Of a stretch of 64,000 nucleotides of DNA, positions 10,708 to 23,113 are shown piece after piece (the first letter of the stretch is position 1; each line of letters opens with the position of its first letter). The translations under genes and the position numbers were made by a program. Origin of the DNA: Punica granatum. Its lineage: Eukaryota; Streptophyta; Magnoliopsida; Myrtales; Lythraceae. Location of the stretch: the NCBI RefSeq assembly GCF_007655135.1, contig NC_045134.1, positions 11,118,982-11,182,981 of the forward strand. Direction: 5' to 3'. The notes beneath the pieces are model-generated. The model saw only the letters and a list, made by a program, of their open reading frames with translations. It was not told the origin of the DNA and ran no database searches.

Positions 10708-11366
10708 CGAGTTGCGTTCTTAATGTTGAATTTATTTACAATCAATTCAAAGAATCCCTTGAATCACTGTTTTGAACAATCAATTCATATGTCTCTCATT
10801 TTCCACATTTAGAAAAGTCATGATCAATATATGCCTCCTAATAATTGGGAAAATTTTCTCATTGATCTCCCAACTCATCAAAATCAACATCTGAGAGTTG
10901 ACGCTATCTTTTTCGTTAGAAAAAGCAAATTAAAGGAGTCGAAAAATTATAACACGTGTATGTGATTTTCTTTTAATCAAAATTGACATGAAATAATATT
11001 CCATAAGTTGCTTTTTTTTTTGGGTGAATTACAAGTAAGTTACTTTAGACACCGACACATATACATAGTATTAATTAATTAATTGAATCATCGGACGATG
11101 AGGTCACGCTTCATTTATTTTACAAAGTATACCTAAGCTATTGAATAACTAATTTTTTCATTTATTTAATTTCTTATTTGCAAAATTGTGCATCGCCCTT
11201 TGGTTTGTTGAGTATTTTCAGTATAATATTATAAGTTCTTTCATAATTTTGGAAAAAAGAAAACGTCACTGATCCATTCTATATCTTTTCTTTTATAATA
11301 TATAGCAATTTGCAATATAAGATGAATATAATATGATTAATGGAAGAGTCATATGGTTGGTCACAT
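10708..11366 (+). repeat. Promoter ghost 1 of the polyketide synthase
   Basis: Runs in parallel with 3578-4250 from GTTGCGTTCT to ATATGGTTGGTNACAT with scattered substitutions and small gaps. It then switches abruptly to sequence like that upstream of the SINE (ATATATATAAAGTGATATG, compare 1153 and 8056). No polyketide synthase coding sequence follows. It has ACACGTGT near 10953. Confidence 0.75.
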
Positions 11367-11622
11367 TCTTCAATATCATCAACTATATATATAAAGTGAT
11401 ATGATGAAATATATGATGGGATATGAAATTCAATATATAGTGGATATTGAAAGCATCTTCGTCCTACAGGAAAAAAAGCATCTTCGAGAATTTTGCAGTT
11501 CAAATTACTGAATGGAATGTATATTATTGCATATAATATATAATAGTAGAATATTAAATATAGATTCTTTATTTCATATATATATATATGCGTTTCAATA
11601 TAAAAAGTGAAATATATATAAC

Positions 11623-11808
11623 AAATGTGGGTTATTTCAAGCAGTTCGGCGATTGTTCTGTTGAAGCAACACCTTTGGTTCGAGTCCTTATGAATACAGA
11701 AAATCCACGCTGGGAGAGCTTTACCTCTTAGTGGACCAACCCTACTCGACTAGATTAGTTAGGGTGTAATCGGACTTCTAGATTTCAGGGTTCACTCTGA
11801 AAAAAAAA
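11623..11808 (+). mobile_element. tRNA-derived SINE, copy 3
   Basis: B-box GGTTCGAGTCC near 11678, common SINE body, A10 tail, flanks AGTGAAATATATATA and AGTAGAATATATATA. The head is mutated (TTATTTCAAGCAG). Confidence 0.7.
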
Positions 11809-12490
11809 AGTAGAATATATATAGAACATATATATCATTTGCATATATATAGAGTAGAATATCTAAATATAATGGCAGTAGAATATTTTAATGGATAAAA
11901 AGGAAATTTGCTTATTTATTTATTTATTAAGAAAATAATTTCTATGAATCTTCTAAACTTGAAATATATATTTATATATTGTTGTATACTGTGTGCATAT
12001 TTGTACAGCGCAAACACCGTGTTCTATATCAATTTGGTCGTTTCACAAGTATTGATCATGTTTCCGCTTTACTTCCATCAAATTTATTAATGGGTTCCTT
12101 CCATCGAATTAGGATTTGATTGTTACTCTACACTATGGTGATCACATTTTACTGCAATGAGTGGGCACTGCTGATTATTAAACATTTAGATAGTGTTTTA
12201 CTCTTATCGTGTTGTTGGTTTGAAAATTTTTTGTTCTTCAAAAGAGTTGGTGTAACTAAAACCTATATTTAAGGCAAGTTGCAGTCACCTATATTTCAAA
12301 TTGAATGGGCATTGTTCTAGGCGCATGCTAAAATGGCGCTTGCGGAAAGTTTTTCTATTAATTTTTCAATCAAATATAATAAAAATAGAGAGGTAATCAT
12401 TGGAGAAAATAAAACCTTAAATGGGTGTTGTGGAATGGATTAAAAAATTGATGTTGGTCGGATGATTCTTTTCTTGTAATCCGACCACGG

Positions 12491-13085
12491 TCAGCGTTCT
12501 AATGTTGAATATATTTACAATCAATTCAAAGAATCCCTTGAATCACTGTTTTGAACAATCAATTCATATGTCTCTCATTTTCCACATTTAGAAAAGTCAT
12601 GACCAATATATGCCTCCTAATAATTGTGAAAATTTTCTCATTGATCTCCCAGCTCATTAAAATCAACATCTGAGAGTTGACGCTATCTTTTTCGTTAGAA
12701 AAAACAAATTAAAGGAGTCGAAAAATTATAACACGTGTATGTGATTTTCTTTTAATCAAATTGACATGAAATAATATTCCGTAAGTTGCTTTTTTTTTTG
12801 GCTGAATTACAAGTAAGTTACTTTAGATACCGACACATATACAAAGTATTAATTAATTAATTGAATCTTCGGACGATGAGGTCATGCTTCATTTATTTTG
12901 CAAAATTGTGCATCGCCCTTTGGTTTGTTGAGTATTTTCAGTATAATATTATAATTTTTTTCATAATTAAAAGAAAAGTAAGTGTCACTGTTCCATTCTA
13001 TATCTTTTCTTTTATAATATATAGCAATTTGCAATATATGATGAATATAATATGATTAATGGAAGAGTCATATGGTTGGTGACAT
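12491..13085 (+). repeat. Promoter ghost 2 of the polyketide synthase
   Basis: Same segment as 3578-4250, with an internal deletion near 12895 that removes the part equivalent to about 4008-4072. ACACGTGT is present near 12730. The junction to downstream sequence is the same as in ghost 1. Confidence 0.75.
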
Positions 13086-13354
13086 TCCTCAATATCATCA
13101 GCTATATATAAAAAGTGATAAGATGAAATATATGATGGGATATGAAATTCAATATATAGTAAATATTGAAAGCATCTTCGTCCTACCAAAAAAAAATGGT
13201 ATTTTTGATAATTCTACAGTTCAAAGTACTACATGGAATTTATATTATTGCATATAATATATAATAGTAGAATAACAATATATTAAATATAGATTCTATA
13301 TTTCATATACATATATATATGCGTTTCAATATAAAAAGTGGAATATATATAACC

Positions 13355-13536
13355 AACGTGGGTTGGCTCAAGCAGTTCGGCGCTTGTTCCGCTTAAGCAA
13401 GACTTTGGGTTCGAGTCCTTATGAATGCAGAAAATCCACGTTGGGAGAGCTTTATCTCTTAATGGACCGACCCTACTCGACTGGATTAGTTGGGGCGCAA
13501 TTGGACTTCTAGATTCCATGGTTCACTAAGACAATA
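13355..13536 (+). mobile_element. tRNA-derived SINE, copy 4
   Basis: Best-preserved head: TTGGCTCAAGCAGTTCGG (A-box region) and GGGTTCGAGTCC (B-box). Flanks are AAAGTGGAATATATATA and AAAGTAGAATATATATA. Confidence 0.75.
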
Positions 13537-13569
13537 AAGTAGAATATATATAAAATATATATAGCATTT

Positions 13570-13601
<32 letters not shown>

Positions 13602-13984
13602 GTCAGCAACCAATTTTGGTCCACCGGCTCCAGAGAGGCAAAATCGTCATTTTGCCACCCGTGAGGGAAGTATTTCTGATTAAATACTTGAGCGTTCACG
13701 GAGTTTTGGGAAATAGCAAATTTTCCTAATTTAACACCAATTTTATGATTTTTTTCAAAAATAATACCGTTTGAGACGTTTTCAAATTTCGCGTACATCG
13801 ACGTCAATTTTCAAAAATTCGGAATAAAATTCGAGATTGAAAATAATTTCATCGCATAATATCGATCAACGAATTTTTCTGAGCACGATGACGGTCTTGA
13901 ATTATTTTTCCGACGTCCGATCAAGAAGACATAATTTTCAAATTTGCACGCGCGTCGAATTCTTTAAAAAAAAAAGGGTCAAGT

Positions 13985-14106
13985 TGGTCAGAACCGGTCA
14001 GAGCCGGTCTGACCAACAGGACCGATGGGCAGGGTCGGTCGTTGCCCACACAAAAAAAAAGAAGGTCAAGTCGGTCAGAACCGGTCAGAGCCGGTCTGAC
14101 CGACAT
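13985..14106. repeat. Palindromic repeats in the LTR A upstream region
   Basis: Two blocks of GGTCAGAACC followed by GGTCAGAGCCGGTCTGACC, about 86 bp apart. The second part is an inverted repeat (GGTCAGA / TCTGACC). The right LTR keeps both blocks, near 52600 and 52705. Confidence 0.7.
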
Positions 14107-14339
14107 GACAGATGGGCAGTTCTTTCCTTCCCGCCCACTTCTTTTCCTTTTCTTCCTCTTTCCTCCTTCCTTTTTCCTTCCTTTCAGTTTGGTCCCTGCA
14201 ATAAAAAAAACCGGGATCTTCGTTCCCGATTTCGCAAAATTTTCGACGAAAATCTCGCCCGATCTCTGTTCTGTTTCCTTCTTCTTCTTCCTGGCGAAAC
14301 CCTAGCGGAGGGGGGAGGCAGCCGAAAAAAAAAGGGGAG

Positions 14340-14363
14340 CTCTCTCTCTCTCTCTCTCTCTCT
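14340..14363 (+). repeat. CT dinucleotide microsatellite
   Basis: A run of CT dinucleotides in LTR A. The right LTR has a shorter run at about 52973-52988. Confidence 0.9.
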
Positions 14364-16476
14364 CGGGTGGTCCCGGTTCCGGAACTCCGAGCTGGGCCTC
14401 AAATGGGAACTCCTTCAGCTCGTCCACGGACACGGCCCCCAGCTCCGAAATTCCCTCAGCTTCGGCTCTCTCTTCCTCCTCTCGCCCTCACGCTCTCCCT
14501 CGCCGAAACCCGCAGCTCGTTTTTCCTTCTTCTTCCTCACGCCCGAGAACCGCAGCTCGACCTCTCACCCGAGACCCGCAGCTCCCGTCCTGCCTTCAGC
14601 TTCCTGCCCGACGCCCGGCCGCCCGAGTCCTCCCCTTTCGCCCTCGGTTCCCCGTTCAACGCTAACCGAGTTGATTTTTTTTTTTGGCCTCAGCCTGGTC
14701 CAACAGCCCAGAAGCCCAGCCCGTGGTCAGCAGCGGCTCGGCCCACGTCCAGCCGCCCAGCGGCAGCCATCAAGCAGCGGCCCAGCCACCGCCGCGGCCC
14801 TATTCGGTCCAGCAAGCCTGTTCGGCCCAATCCAGCCCAGTCCACCCCCACCGGATCTCGGCTCGTCACGGCCCGGGCCAGCTCATCCAGCATTTTAATT
14901 TTTTAATTTTTTTTATTTACAGAATCGCCCCTCAACTTCCCAAACTAGGTAAATTCTCGACTTAGTGGCATGATTAGGGCTTCTTTCCTGAATATTATTG
15001 CTTGCCTGATGGATATAATGTGAAATGAGTGTTATTGGGTCGCGTGGGTGATCGGATTTGCCCCGAACTCGATTTTACGAGTCAACTAATGGCTATCTCG
15101 ACGGCTCGAAATCCGTAGACTAAAGCATTCGGCAAGTTTTTAATTAACATAAAATTTTACATACAGGATAATCGGGACGTTAAATTTAGCTAAATTAAAT
15201 CACTGGATTTCTTTAATTGGATTGTACAAATTGATTAATAATTTGTAATCGCGTCGACAGTTCAAGAACTGTTAGTCATGCCCTTTTCAAAATTCACAAT
15301 TTCAAAAGCACCGAGATACGTACAACGTAATCTTGATTTTCATGCACACACATATTTACCGATTCAAGGGCATGATTACCGATTCTTGTCCTGCCGTAAT
15401 CCCAGCGTAGGTTTGTGTTTAGAGCGGGTTGAAACATGGGAAAACAAATTAATCACAAACTCGGCTTAATCAAACATGGGCAAATAGTCAAGTAGAGGGT
15501 TAGGTTTTGGGTTTTAAGCGAAAATACTCTTAATCTGTAAAAGCCATATTGCCACGATACAGAATAATCTAAAAAATAACCCACACATTTGAGACTCGAC
15601 TACAGACGTCATGTCTATCGGGTCCGTTTTAAATAATGCCGAATGCTACATACCCTATCCATCATCCATCATTCCTTTGTTTGTTTTAAGGTAGGATTTG
15701 TATGCCAATATACCCCGGTTAATAATCAGTTAATTCACGTAAATTCGGCGATTACAAGAAACCCTTTTGTTTGTTTATTTGAGCTTGCCTGTTACATTTT
15801 TGCACTTGTTTGTTATGCAGATCGAGCCCGATCCTTTAGGACTCGATTCCCACTGGGTCCAACACCCATAACCGTCGATCACGGGGTCCAATGCCCCATA
15901 CACCGAGTGCGCATTTAATTTAATTTTCGGTCTTTCCCAAAACCATACGGTGAGCATGAGTGAAATAATGGCCGAATGCGAACCGACCGGGATTTAGTCA
16001 TTGTAGTTTGTCTTTTATTTATTTGAGAGAATAATGTAAGGGTTTATGATGTATATTTATTCATGTAATAATCCCGGTCGGAGAGTGGACGGTTCAAGTG
16101 TCTTTTCGAATTTACGGTGTCAAAACGTGCGAGTCGAGTGCAATCCTAAATCATGCAGTAAATAAATAAAATGGCAAGCCTAGCAAGTTAGAGTACCGAA
16201 AGGGCGTGTGGGATATAGGCCCACACGTAATAGAATCCCCGAATTCGGAATTTCCGGTTCCGTACAAGACCATTGCCTTAGCATACTAGGTGTATCCATA
16301 CCCCCAGACCCGGGCGACTCACCGGCCCTCGACCTTCGGGTCGTAAACAGGTAGTGGCGACTCCTTCTCACGTGCGTCCGTCGCGCGTCCCCGGGAAGGT
16401 GGACACTCCCAAGCCGCGTTGCACTTAGGCGCGCGCATGCGTGCCTTGAGGAGACGAAATTCGGGTGCGCACAGCT

Positions 16477-16495
16477 TGGCGACTCCACTGGGGAC
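16477..16495 (+). promoter_or_regulatory. Primer-binding site of element A (tRNA-Arg type)
   Basis: TGGCGACTCCACTGGGGAC lies three bases after the LTR end. Its complement ends GGAGTCGCCA, which fits a plant tRNA-Arg 3' end. tRNA-Arg priming is known for Ogre/Tat-type Ty3 elements (from memory). The identical site is in element B. Confidence 0.7.
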
Positions 16496-16830
16496 ACTTA
16501 GAGGGTTCGGGCTCGTTCCCGCTTGCTTTGTTTGCTTGTTTATTTATCGCTTTTCGCAATTTCCCGCTTATCTACTTTACGCACCTTTATTTCTCGCATG
16601 CACATTGCATATCATACTAGCTTCAGGTACCTACAAGTCGCGTCCCACGATCGATTTTAGGAAACACAGATTAGATAGGGTTTCCGAGTAAGGGTACGTC
16701 GCACGGTTGGACCGTCGATTAGGCCCCCAAAGATCCCCGCTCGATTTCAAGGAATTGACACCCTTGAGTCGGGAGCCCCCATCCTTACGTAGCACGGTCC
16801 CTGTAGTACTAAAACCATGCATTCTGCAGG
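16496..16830 (+). other. Leader of element A, first part
   Basis: Untranslated sequence after the primer site, homologous to the leader of element B (42380-42714, - strand). It ends in the target duplication GCAGG (16826-16830) and resumes at 29711 after the nested solo LTR. Confidence 0.7.
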
Positions 16831-19800
16831 TGTCAGCACCCCATTTTGGCTCACCTTTCCAAACGATGATATCAGCAATGATCCAAGCCACAACCTGAGC
16901 AGAATACAGAAAAACGACTTAACAGAGCAGAAAATCACTATTCATCCTCAAGTCGGCAAAATCGGGCAAATGACACATGCATATGACAGAAGGACTCCAG
17001 GGGTCACCAAAGGGTAATAGAGTGACTAGAGAGCTCAGCAATATCCAAAACCGGCATTTTCAGTATATCACACGGACAGTTCTATTTTCCGATAGTTCGC
17101 TCGATCATCGAAAGACAGCCAATATTGGACCCCAAAAATCCACTCCAATGCCAAACAGATGAAAAGTGTCCCCAAAGGCATTTTGCAAATCATCTGCTCT
17201 ATACTGAACAACTTTCTGTATACAGACAACTTTTCAGTGGAAGTCCAAAAATGCCGGTTTCTCGGAGAAATGTTAATTCCAAATATCAGATGCGGCCATG
17301 CCCCTCAATCATACAGAGCACGAGCAGTGCTTCATATTGTCTTTTAGAAGCCATACAGACACTCTGAATGACTTCCGAATGACAAAACGGGCATACCCTT
17401 CTTCGGAAGAGCGTAACCGGAGACTGGTCTGATGGAATTACGGCAAACGAAGTTCACACTACATTGCCCTGAAAACTCCAGCGGACATTCGCAATTGGGC
17501 AAAACAGACAGCAAAACCCTTCACGGTTTCCCGAGTAACCTCCGAGGGGCACAAAAGGCCATTTTCAGTGAAAATCCATATCCGGAGGTCCTCTTTGGGG
17601 AAACTTGACGCCGGATGCTTACCTTACACAATGCTAGCCTTCTCAAGGCTCAATGTGGAATTGTCGGAATGAATCACACAACTCATCTAGACCCCTCGAG
17701 CAGTGCTTTAAGGGTCTCAGATGCACTTTTCATATCCTTAGAGGCCCAATCTCAGCAAACAGAGATCGCAGTAATCTCCGGATCGCCCAAGAAACTCAGA
17801 AAGCAATATGAGAAATCCAGTTTCGGCCTCCTAGGACATCTCCGGCTCCATATTTGTATTTACCGGCTTAAGGGACAAGGGCCCACGTAATTTGACAATT
17901 TATGTCAAAATGACCGACGTGGGATGCAGATACAAGATATGCTGTCAGAAGTGGGTAACCTCGCTCTGAATGCATAAAAGGAGCAAAACCGGCTTCCAAG
18001 CCTCATACAGACATTTGGCAATTTCTCACGGAAAATGCCAATCTCGGACTCATTAAATCCATTTCCTTGCGTATATCGATAATTCGACGTTCAATTCAAA
18101 CCACGAACTTCGAATGCGCGATCAATTGAGACCCGAGCTTTTTCCCGGTTTCTCCTCTTCGGTCGTGGGACCCACGGGCTATTCAAGATGAGTCACCCTT
18201 TACTCTAGAAGCTTCTTCTTCTTCTTCAATGCAAGAAGCCAACTTGCACTCTTGCTTGAAAATATCCAAGAGTTTGAAGACAACACTCAAGCCTCCATCA
18301 ATGCTCATCAATGCTCATCAATGTCTTATCTCTTCTTCATTAATGCAATGGAAGAAGATGAGGCTTGATATTTTCTAAGCATGGGGGTTAAGAGCACTTG
18401 CTTTTGCTAATTGTGTCATTAGCTTTGCCTAAAAATGGCCCAAAAGTGATTAAGATAATGACTTCTCCTCTTACACTCTCTCTCCAACCTTTCTCTTTCA
18501 AGAAATCCTCTCAAACTCCATAGCCAAGAACACTCAAGAACTAGAAAACTTCAACACTTAGAAGGAAGAGAAAAGAAAACCGAAAAGATCAAAAGAGAGC
18601 CTTGAGTTCTTAAGTCGGAAGCCGATGTTCATCATCCCGACTTAAGCTCAAAATTTCTCAAACTTCATATCCCACTCATTTTGGACCCATGGAGTTCATT
18701 GGTGAAATTGGTTTTTCCATTTGAAGTCTTTAAATTATTGTTTCAGGTCAAATAGTGCATTTCGGGTGAAATCGCTACTCTCGGGTGAATAGTGACCCGC
18801 CAGCGCCAGCCGCACGCACGCCCGCGCACGCCCGCGCCCCGCGCACGCCCGCGCACGCCAGCCGGCCTCCCGTGCACCTAGCTCCCCGAACGTGCATGTC
18901 CTTGCACCCGAGCATTCTTTCAAGCGTTCAACCAAGTCACCCGACTCTCGAACACTTCCCCGACTCTTTCCTCGTATCCCGAGGCTAGGTAAATCACTCC
19001 TGACTTAGAGGAGTTAGGGCTTTTTACATTATTTGCATGGCTATGGAGTAATATGGTGCACAAAGCATGTTCACTTGCAAGACTTCATGTTTATGCACTT
19101 TTTACATTATATCATGCATGTTTATCCTCGATTAACATGTTAGCATGTCGGGAAACGTTTGGATCGACCCTCGGAAGACCTTCCCGACCCGAAATAAGCA
19201 AAAGAGCTCTCGGGTTTGCCTCAAGAAGAGGTAACCGAGACTTGGCTTGCTTTCCTCGGGTTAAGAACGGCCTTCTTAGCCCGATCCAAGTTCGATTCCC
19301 GAGTCTTCTGGTGTTTTCTTACATGCATGAAGTCGGTATTGTTTTATCGATTCCTTAAATAACTTGTTTGTGCATGTTTGCATGTTCGAATGCGTTATTC
19401 AAATCATGGCAATACCGATTTTCGTTTAATCGTGTCATTTATCATGTTTGTCGTTTGAGCATGCGAGAAATGATTCGAAACGAGACGGGTAAACCTCGTG
19501 GAACCCCATTCGGGCCATGGGACTTCTCGGCTATCTCCAAAGAGAAGTGGCCGAGAGCCTCTTAGACTCGTACGGGTTGCATGAGGCTTCCTCTTCCCGT
19601 TTTGAGTCTGTTCTCGGCTTTCGTGTAATTTGCAATTTACATTATCGTCGCAATATCGCATGAAAATGTCTTTTCAAAACAAAGCATGCATGGATTCGGG
19701 TATCGATGACTCATTCGGGTCCATTCGGTTATGAGGGTAGTTTCGGTTATTGGACCAAATTATCCTCGATCCTTATGGAATCGTCTTGGTCGTCGAGTCG

Positions 19801-22671
19801 TGAATCGTTTTCACAATTAATGCATTCGGCATAACCTTTAAGCATCAATTCCACAAACGGGTTAATCGGGACGCTCACATGATTAAACCCACTTTACACT
19901 GATAAAGTTTACACGAATTGGCCATTAACTGATAACTCGCGTCGATGAGTTGTCAAATGACGTCGGTGCCCTGTTCAAACTTATCAATTTCAAAACCCGA
20001 AACGCGCGGTCCGATGTAGCATGGACGTCTGAAAAGGGCTTTTGTGTCTCAACTTGAGTTTTTACTTGATTCCAGGTAACTCAGGTCATGATGCAGAAGA
20101 TCTTTCTAGATCACTTCCGGGCAGACCGACTGGTTCTTTGGCGTTTTCGGGGTTCTTGCATAACCCTGGACGATCCAGGGAATTGGTCGACACCGGCTAC
20201 AAGCCGAGGTGGCCCGCACTGCGATGTTTCCCCTTTTCTGAAAACAATTTTCAAATAAAGGGCAAAATCGTCATTTCACAATTCAACGACACTCTTAAGG
20301 TTAGCATGACAGAAACACTACAGTACGGGATAAGAACGGGCTACCTGTTCAGGTGCAGGTTCATCTGCATAGCCTTTTTTATCTAACTGATGAGTTTCTG
20401 TCATCCTAACATAGACTCGGGTAACTAGAACGGTTATCTCTGTCAGAAAACATGCAAAATGCTGATTAACCTTTCACTCGACCTAACCAAACACTAGATA
20501 ATGGTTAGGAGGAATTCTAGATTCCAAATCTAGAGTCAAAACACGAGTTTGGCTAATTCAGTGGTAATTCAGTGTCACAATACAGAACAATTGTAAAAGC
20601 AATCCACATACATGAGATTTGACTCTCTTTGTCAAGTTCTCAAAACAAAGCCGAATGCTAAAACATTGGCACGTGCTTGTTTGTCTAGGGTAGGATTTGC
20701 ATGCCAAAATACCCCGGATTAACAACTTGTTAAAACACGTACACTCAATAATAACAAAGACCTTGTCTGTTATTTACTTGCTGCGTGTTATCTTTCCGCA
20801 TATGTTTGCCATGCGGGTCGAGCCTGATCCCTAGGCCTAATAATATTAGGGTTCAACACCCTAATCATCGATCACAGGGTTCAACGCCCTAATCAACACT
20901 CACAGGGTCCAATGCCCTATTCAGTGAGAGCGTCCATTGAATTTCAGTTCTTCGGTCTTTTTCCCTAAACTCACGGTGAGTTAGAGTGGAATAATAACCG
21001 AACGCGAGTCGACTGGAATTCGGCCATTTGTAATTTGTATTTATTGTTTTCGAGAGCATTGTAAGGATTTTATTTTGTACATTTATTCTGTAAGAATTCC
21101 AGTCGGTGAGCGAACGGTCCGAGAGTCGAATTAATCGAATCGGTCTAATGCTTGCCCAGATACAAGTAAATCCAAGAACTCGCGGTTCTGGTTCACGCAG
21201 GGATTCAACCTCCATGGTTCGATGAACTGTAACGCAAGATTGTGAACCAATTCCCCGACACACGGGTTTACTTCTCTCTCAGCTTCTCCACCGACATCGT
21301 TTAACTCATCGAAGTTACGGTGTCAAAACGTGTGAGCCGAGTGCAGCCTAATTCATGCGGTAAATAAAACAAAAATGCAAGCCTAGCAAACCAGAGTACC
21401 GAAAGGGCGTGCGGGATATAGGTGTTGGGAATTGGTGTATGCCCTAGAGGCAATCTATAATCAGTTTTGTAATATGATATCTATTTCATTATAAAACGAG
21501 GCATATCTGTTATTGTGTAGATTGCGCTAAATATGATTTTACACAATAATGTCCTTGGAATAGTAGGTTCAATAGGCATCAAGTGTGACTTGATTGTGAG
21601 ATCCTATAATTACTGAACATTATTCCTAAATGTCCATAGTCAAAGTATTATCGTTAATTAGGACAACGGTAATACGGTTAGACTAGTGTGAGTGTTGATT
21701 GATGACCAAATCTCATAGGTCATGGATATGGAGATATCAAATCACACCACATGTATACATTAAGAGTAATGTGTATTGGACTGACCCGCCATGAGATTGC
21801 TACATGGGTTGTTACGTGACTGTCATTAGCATATCTCAAAGTAACTATAGTGTAATGGTCCTTTGACTTGAGGTCACCATGGATTCCTACGTGTAATGTC
21901 GTATATTTTGATACTGTCAAACGCCACCGTAACTGGTTGGTTATAAAGATAGTTATTGGGTATGCCACAAAGCATGGAAAAGAATGTGAGTGACCAAGAT
22001 AGGATTTGTCCCTCCTACGAAACGGGAGCGATATCTCACGGCCACTTGGTGGTTAAGTCTAAAAGTGTATGCATACCCAAATGAGTCGATATAATGATAT
22101 CGAGCTCATTTGCTCTGATAGACTTACCCGGTAAATCAAGAAAGAGAGATATTAAGCCATACAAGGATGTCATCGACCATGCCTTGGGCTCAATAGAGAT
22201 ATAGAGGACAATGGATTATATTACACGGTAATATAGGTCACGAGGTTCGTCGAGAAATTGACTTTCCGATTACTTGAGTAACAGTGATGCATTGCTAGAT
22301 GCCGCTCACTGTTTGTAATATTAAAATAGAGATTTCGATATTACTATCAACGTAATTGGGAACCTACAGGGTCACACACTACGACTAACTTGACGAGATA
22401 TTTTGAAACAACAAAATTGTCTAATAAAGATTAGATGATTTATGGTGCGACCGATTAATCGGATATTTAATGAGATTAAATTTGCCGATTAATTAGACCC
22501 GATTTATTAGATTTAATGGTGTGCTAAGTGGTTATTTTTATGGAACCACTTGGAGCCAATTATAGAAAGAAACATGGGCCAATTGTATGATAACACTTAG
22601 CTATACACATGGACTAATTAAATGATGTCACCTAGACTTACACATGTCACTTGGAGCCTTGATTCTCCTTA

Positions 22672-22682
22672 ATCCCACATCG
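22672..22682 (+). promoter_or_regulatory. snRNA-type upstream sequence element (USE) in the copia LTR
   Basis: ATCCCACATCG matches the plant snRNA promoter element RTCCCACATCG exactly. It lies 33 bases before the TATA box at 22716, the spacing used by Pol II-transcribed plant snRNA genes (known from the snRNA literature). The identical pair is in the 3' LTR (29017-29027 and 29061). Confidence 0.6.
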
Positions 22683-22715
22683 GTGGGGCTTTGAATTTGT
22701 CTTCCCCATATTGCT

Positions 22716-22722
22716 TATAAAA
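22716..22722 (+). promoter_or_regulatory. TATA box of the copia 5' LTR
   Basis: TATAAAA in the context TTGCTTATAAAAGGGG, followed about 30 bases later by the likely RNA start. Repeated at 29061-29067. Confidence 0.75.
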
Positions 22723-23100
22723 GGGGCAGCATGCATGTTTAGATATAAGAGATATATATACATGTATATGGGTGTACGTGTATAAGTGTAAGGAAATTCA
22801 AGTTGAATTGTTCAATTTGAATTAATCCTACTAGTCTAATAAATTTCGGGTGTCGCATCGGGGTGTTTCTTTCGAGTGTTGGTCGCTAGCACCGCCGATC
22901 TCGAAAACTCGTCGACAAAGTCGGTGTGGATACCAGTAGAGGCGTCACGCGTGGGACGCTCGGTCGACAACTTTAAATATTCCAGGTACGCTTTTATTTA
23001 CTCTTACTCTTCTAGTAGGTCTTGGAATTAGTTTCACGGGTAAGAAATTTTGAATTTCTGTTCCTTTTTACGCTTCCGTTAGCCCCGTGGAACTAGCAAT

Positions 23101-23113
23101 TGGTATCAGAGCC
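23101..23113 (+). promoter_or_regulatory. Primer-binding site of the copia element (Met-tRNA)
   Basis: TGGTATCAGAGCC, two bases after the 5' LTR. This is the standard plant initiator-Met tRNA complement. Confidence 0.95.

Larger units (their letters stand above)
8571..11852 (+). repeat. Tandem-array unit 1 (long ghost unit)
   Basis: In order: shared start block, AT-rich sequence, the 106-codon ORF region at 9164, a segment beginning GGCAAGTTGCCGTCACC near 10501, the promoter ghost 10708-11366, and the SINE at 11623. Nearly identical to 56105-59409. Confidence 0.6.
11853..13595 (+). repeat. Tandem-array unit 2 (short ghost unit)
   Basis: Like unit 1 but lacking the 106-codon ORF region: near 12260 it jumps from the start block to the GGCAAGTTGCAGTCACC segment. 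It holds ghost 12491-13085 and the SINE at 13355. Its end is the insertion site of the giant LTR element. Nearly identical to 59410-61322. Confidence 0.6.
13601..16473 (+). repeat. Left LTR of element A
   Basis: Begins TGTCAGCAACC and ends GTGCGCACA, three bases before the primer-binding site. The GC-rich middle (about 14360-14880) is open in several frames but not coding. It carries the repeats GGTCAGAGCCGGTCTGACC and a CT tract. Compared with the right LTR it lacks about 990 bp near 15080. Confidence 0.85.
21423..23098 (+). repeat. 5' LTR of the copia element
   Basis: TGTTGGGAATTGG to GGAACTAGCA, 1,676 bp. It carries the USE motif at 22672, the TATA box at 22716 and the presumed transcription start shortly after. 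Confidence 0.95.

Noticed and set aside
10708..11366. Additional polyketide synthase genes after the promoter copies
   Set aside because: I searched the sequence after each copy for the family's motifs (for example GCFAGG, GFGPG, NMSSA) and found none.
13596..13600. Perfect target duplication for element A
   Set aside because: Left flank GTATA and right flank ATATA differ, and the tract is TA-repetitive, so the match has little weight; the empty site in unit 4 is the better evidence.
13837..14898. 353-codon ORF in the GC-rich part of LTR A (also 52742-53590 in the right LTR)
   Set aside because: Low-complexity Pro/Ser/Arg-rich translation, open in several frames on both strands, inside an LTR and not frame-conserved between the two LTRs.
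18785..18988. ORF in the CG-rich Ala/Pro/Arg stretch of the solo LTR
   Set aside because: Simple-sequence CGCACGCC repeats in an LTR; counterparts at 33700 and 45580 are not frame-conserved.
21720..21968. 82-codon - strand ORF repeated at 28065-28313
   Set aside because: Lies within the copia LTR and is present twice only because LTRs are duplicated; no domain.
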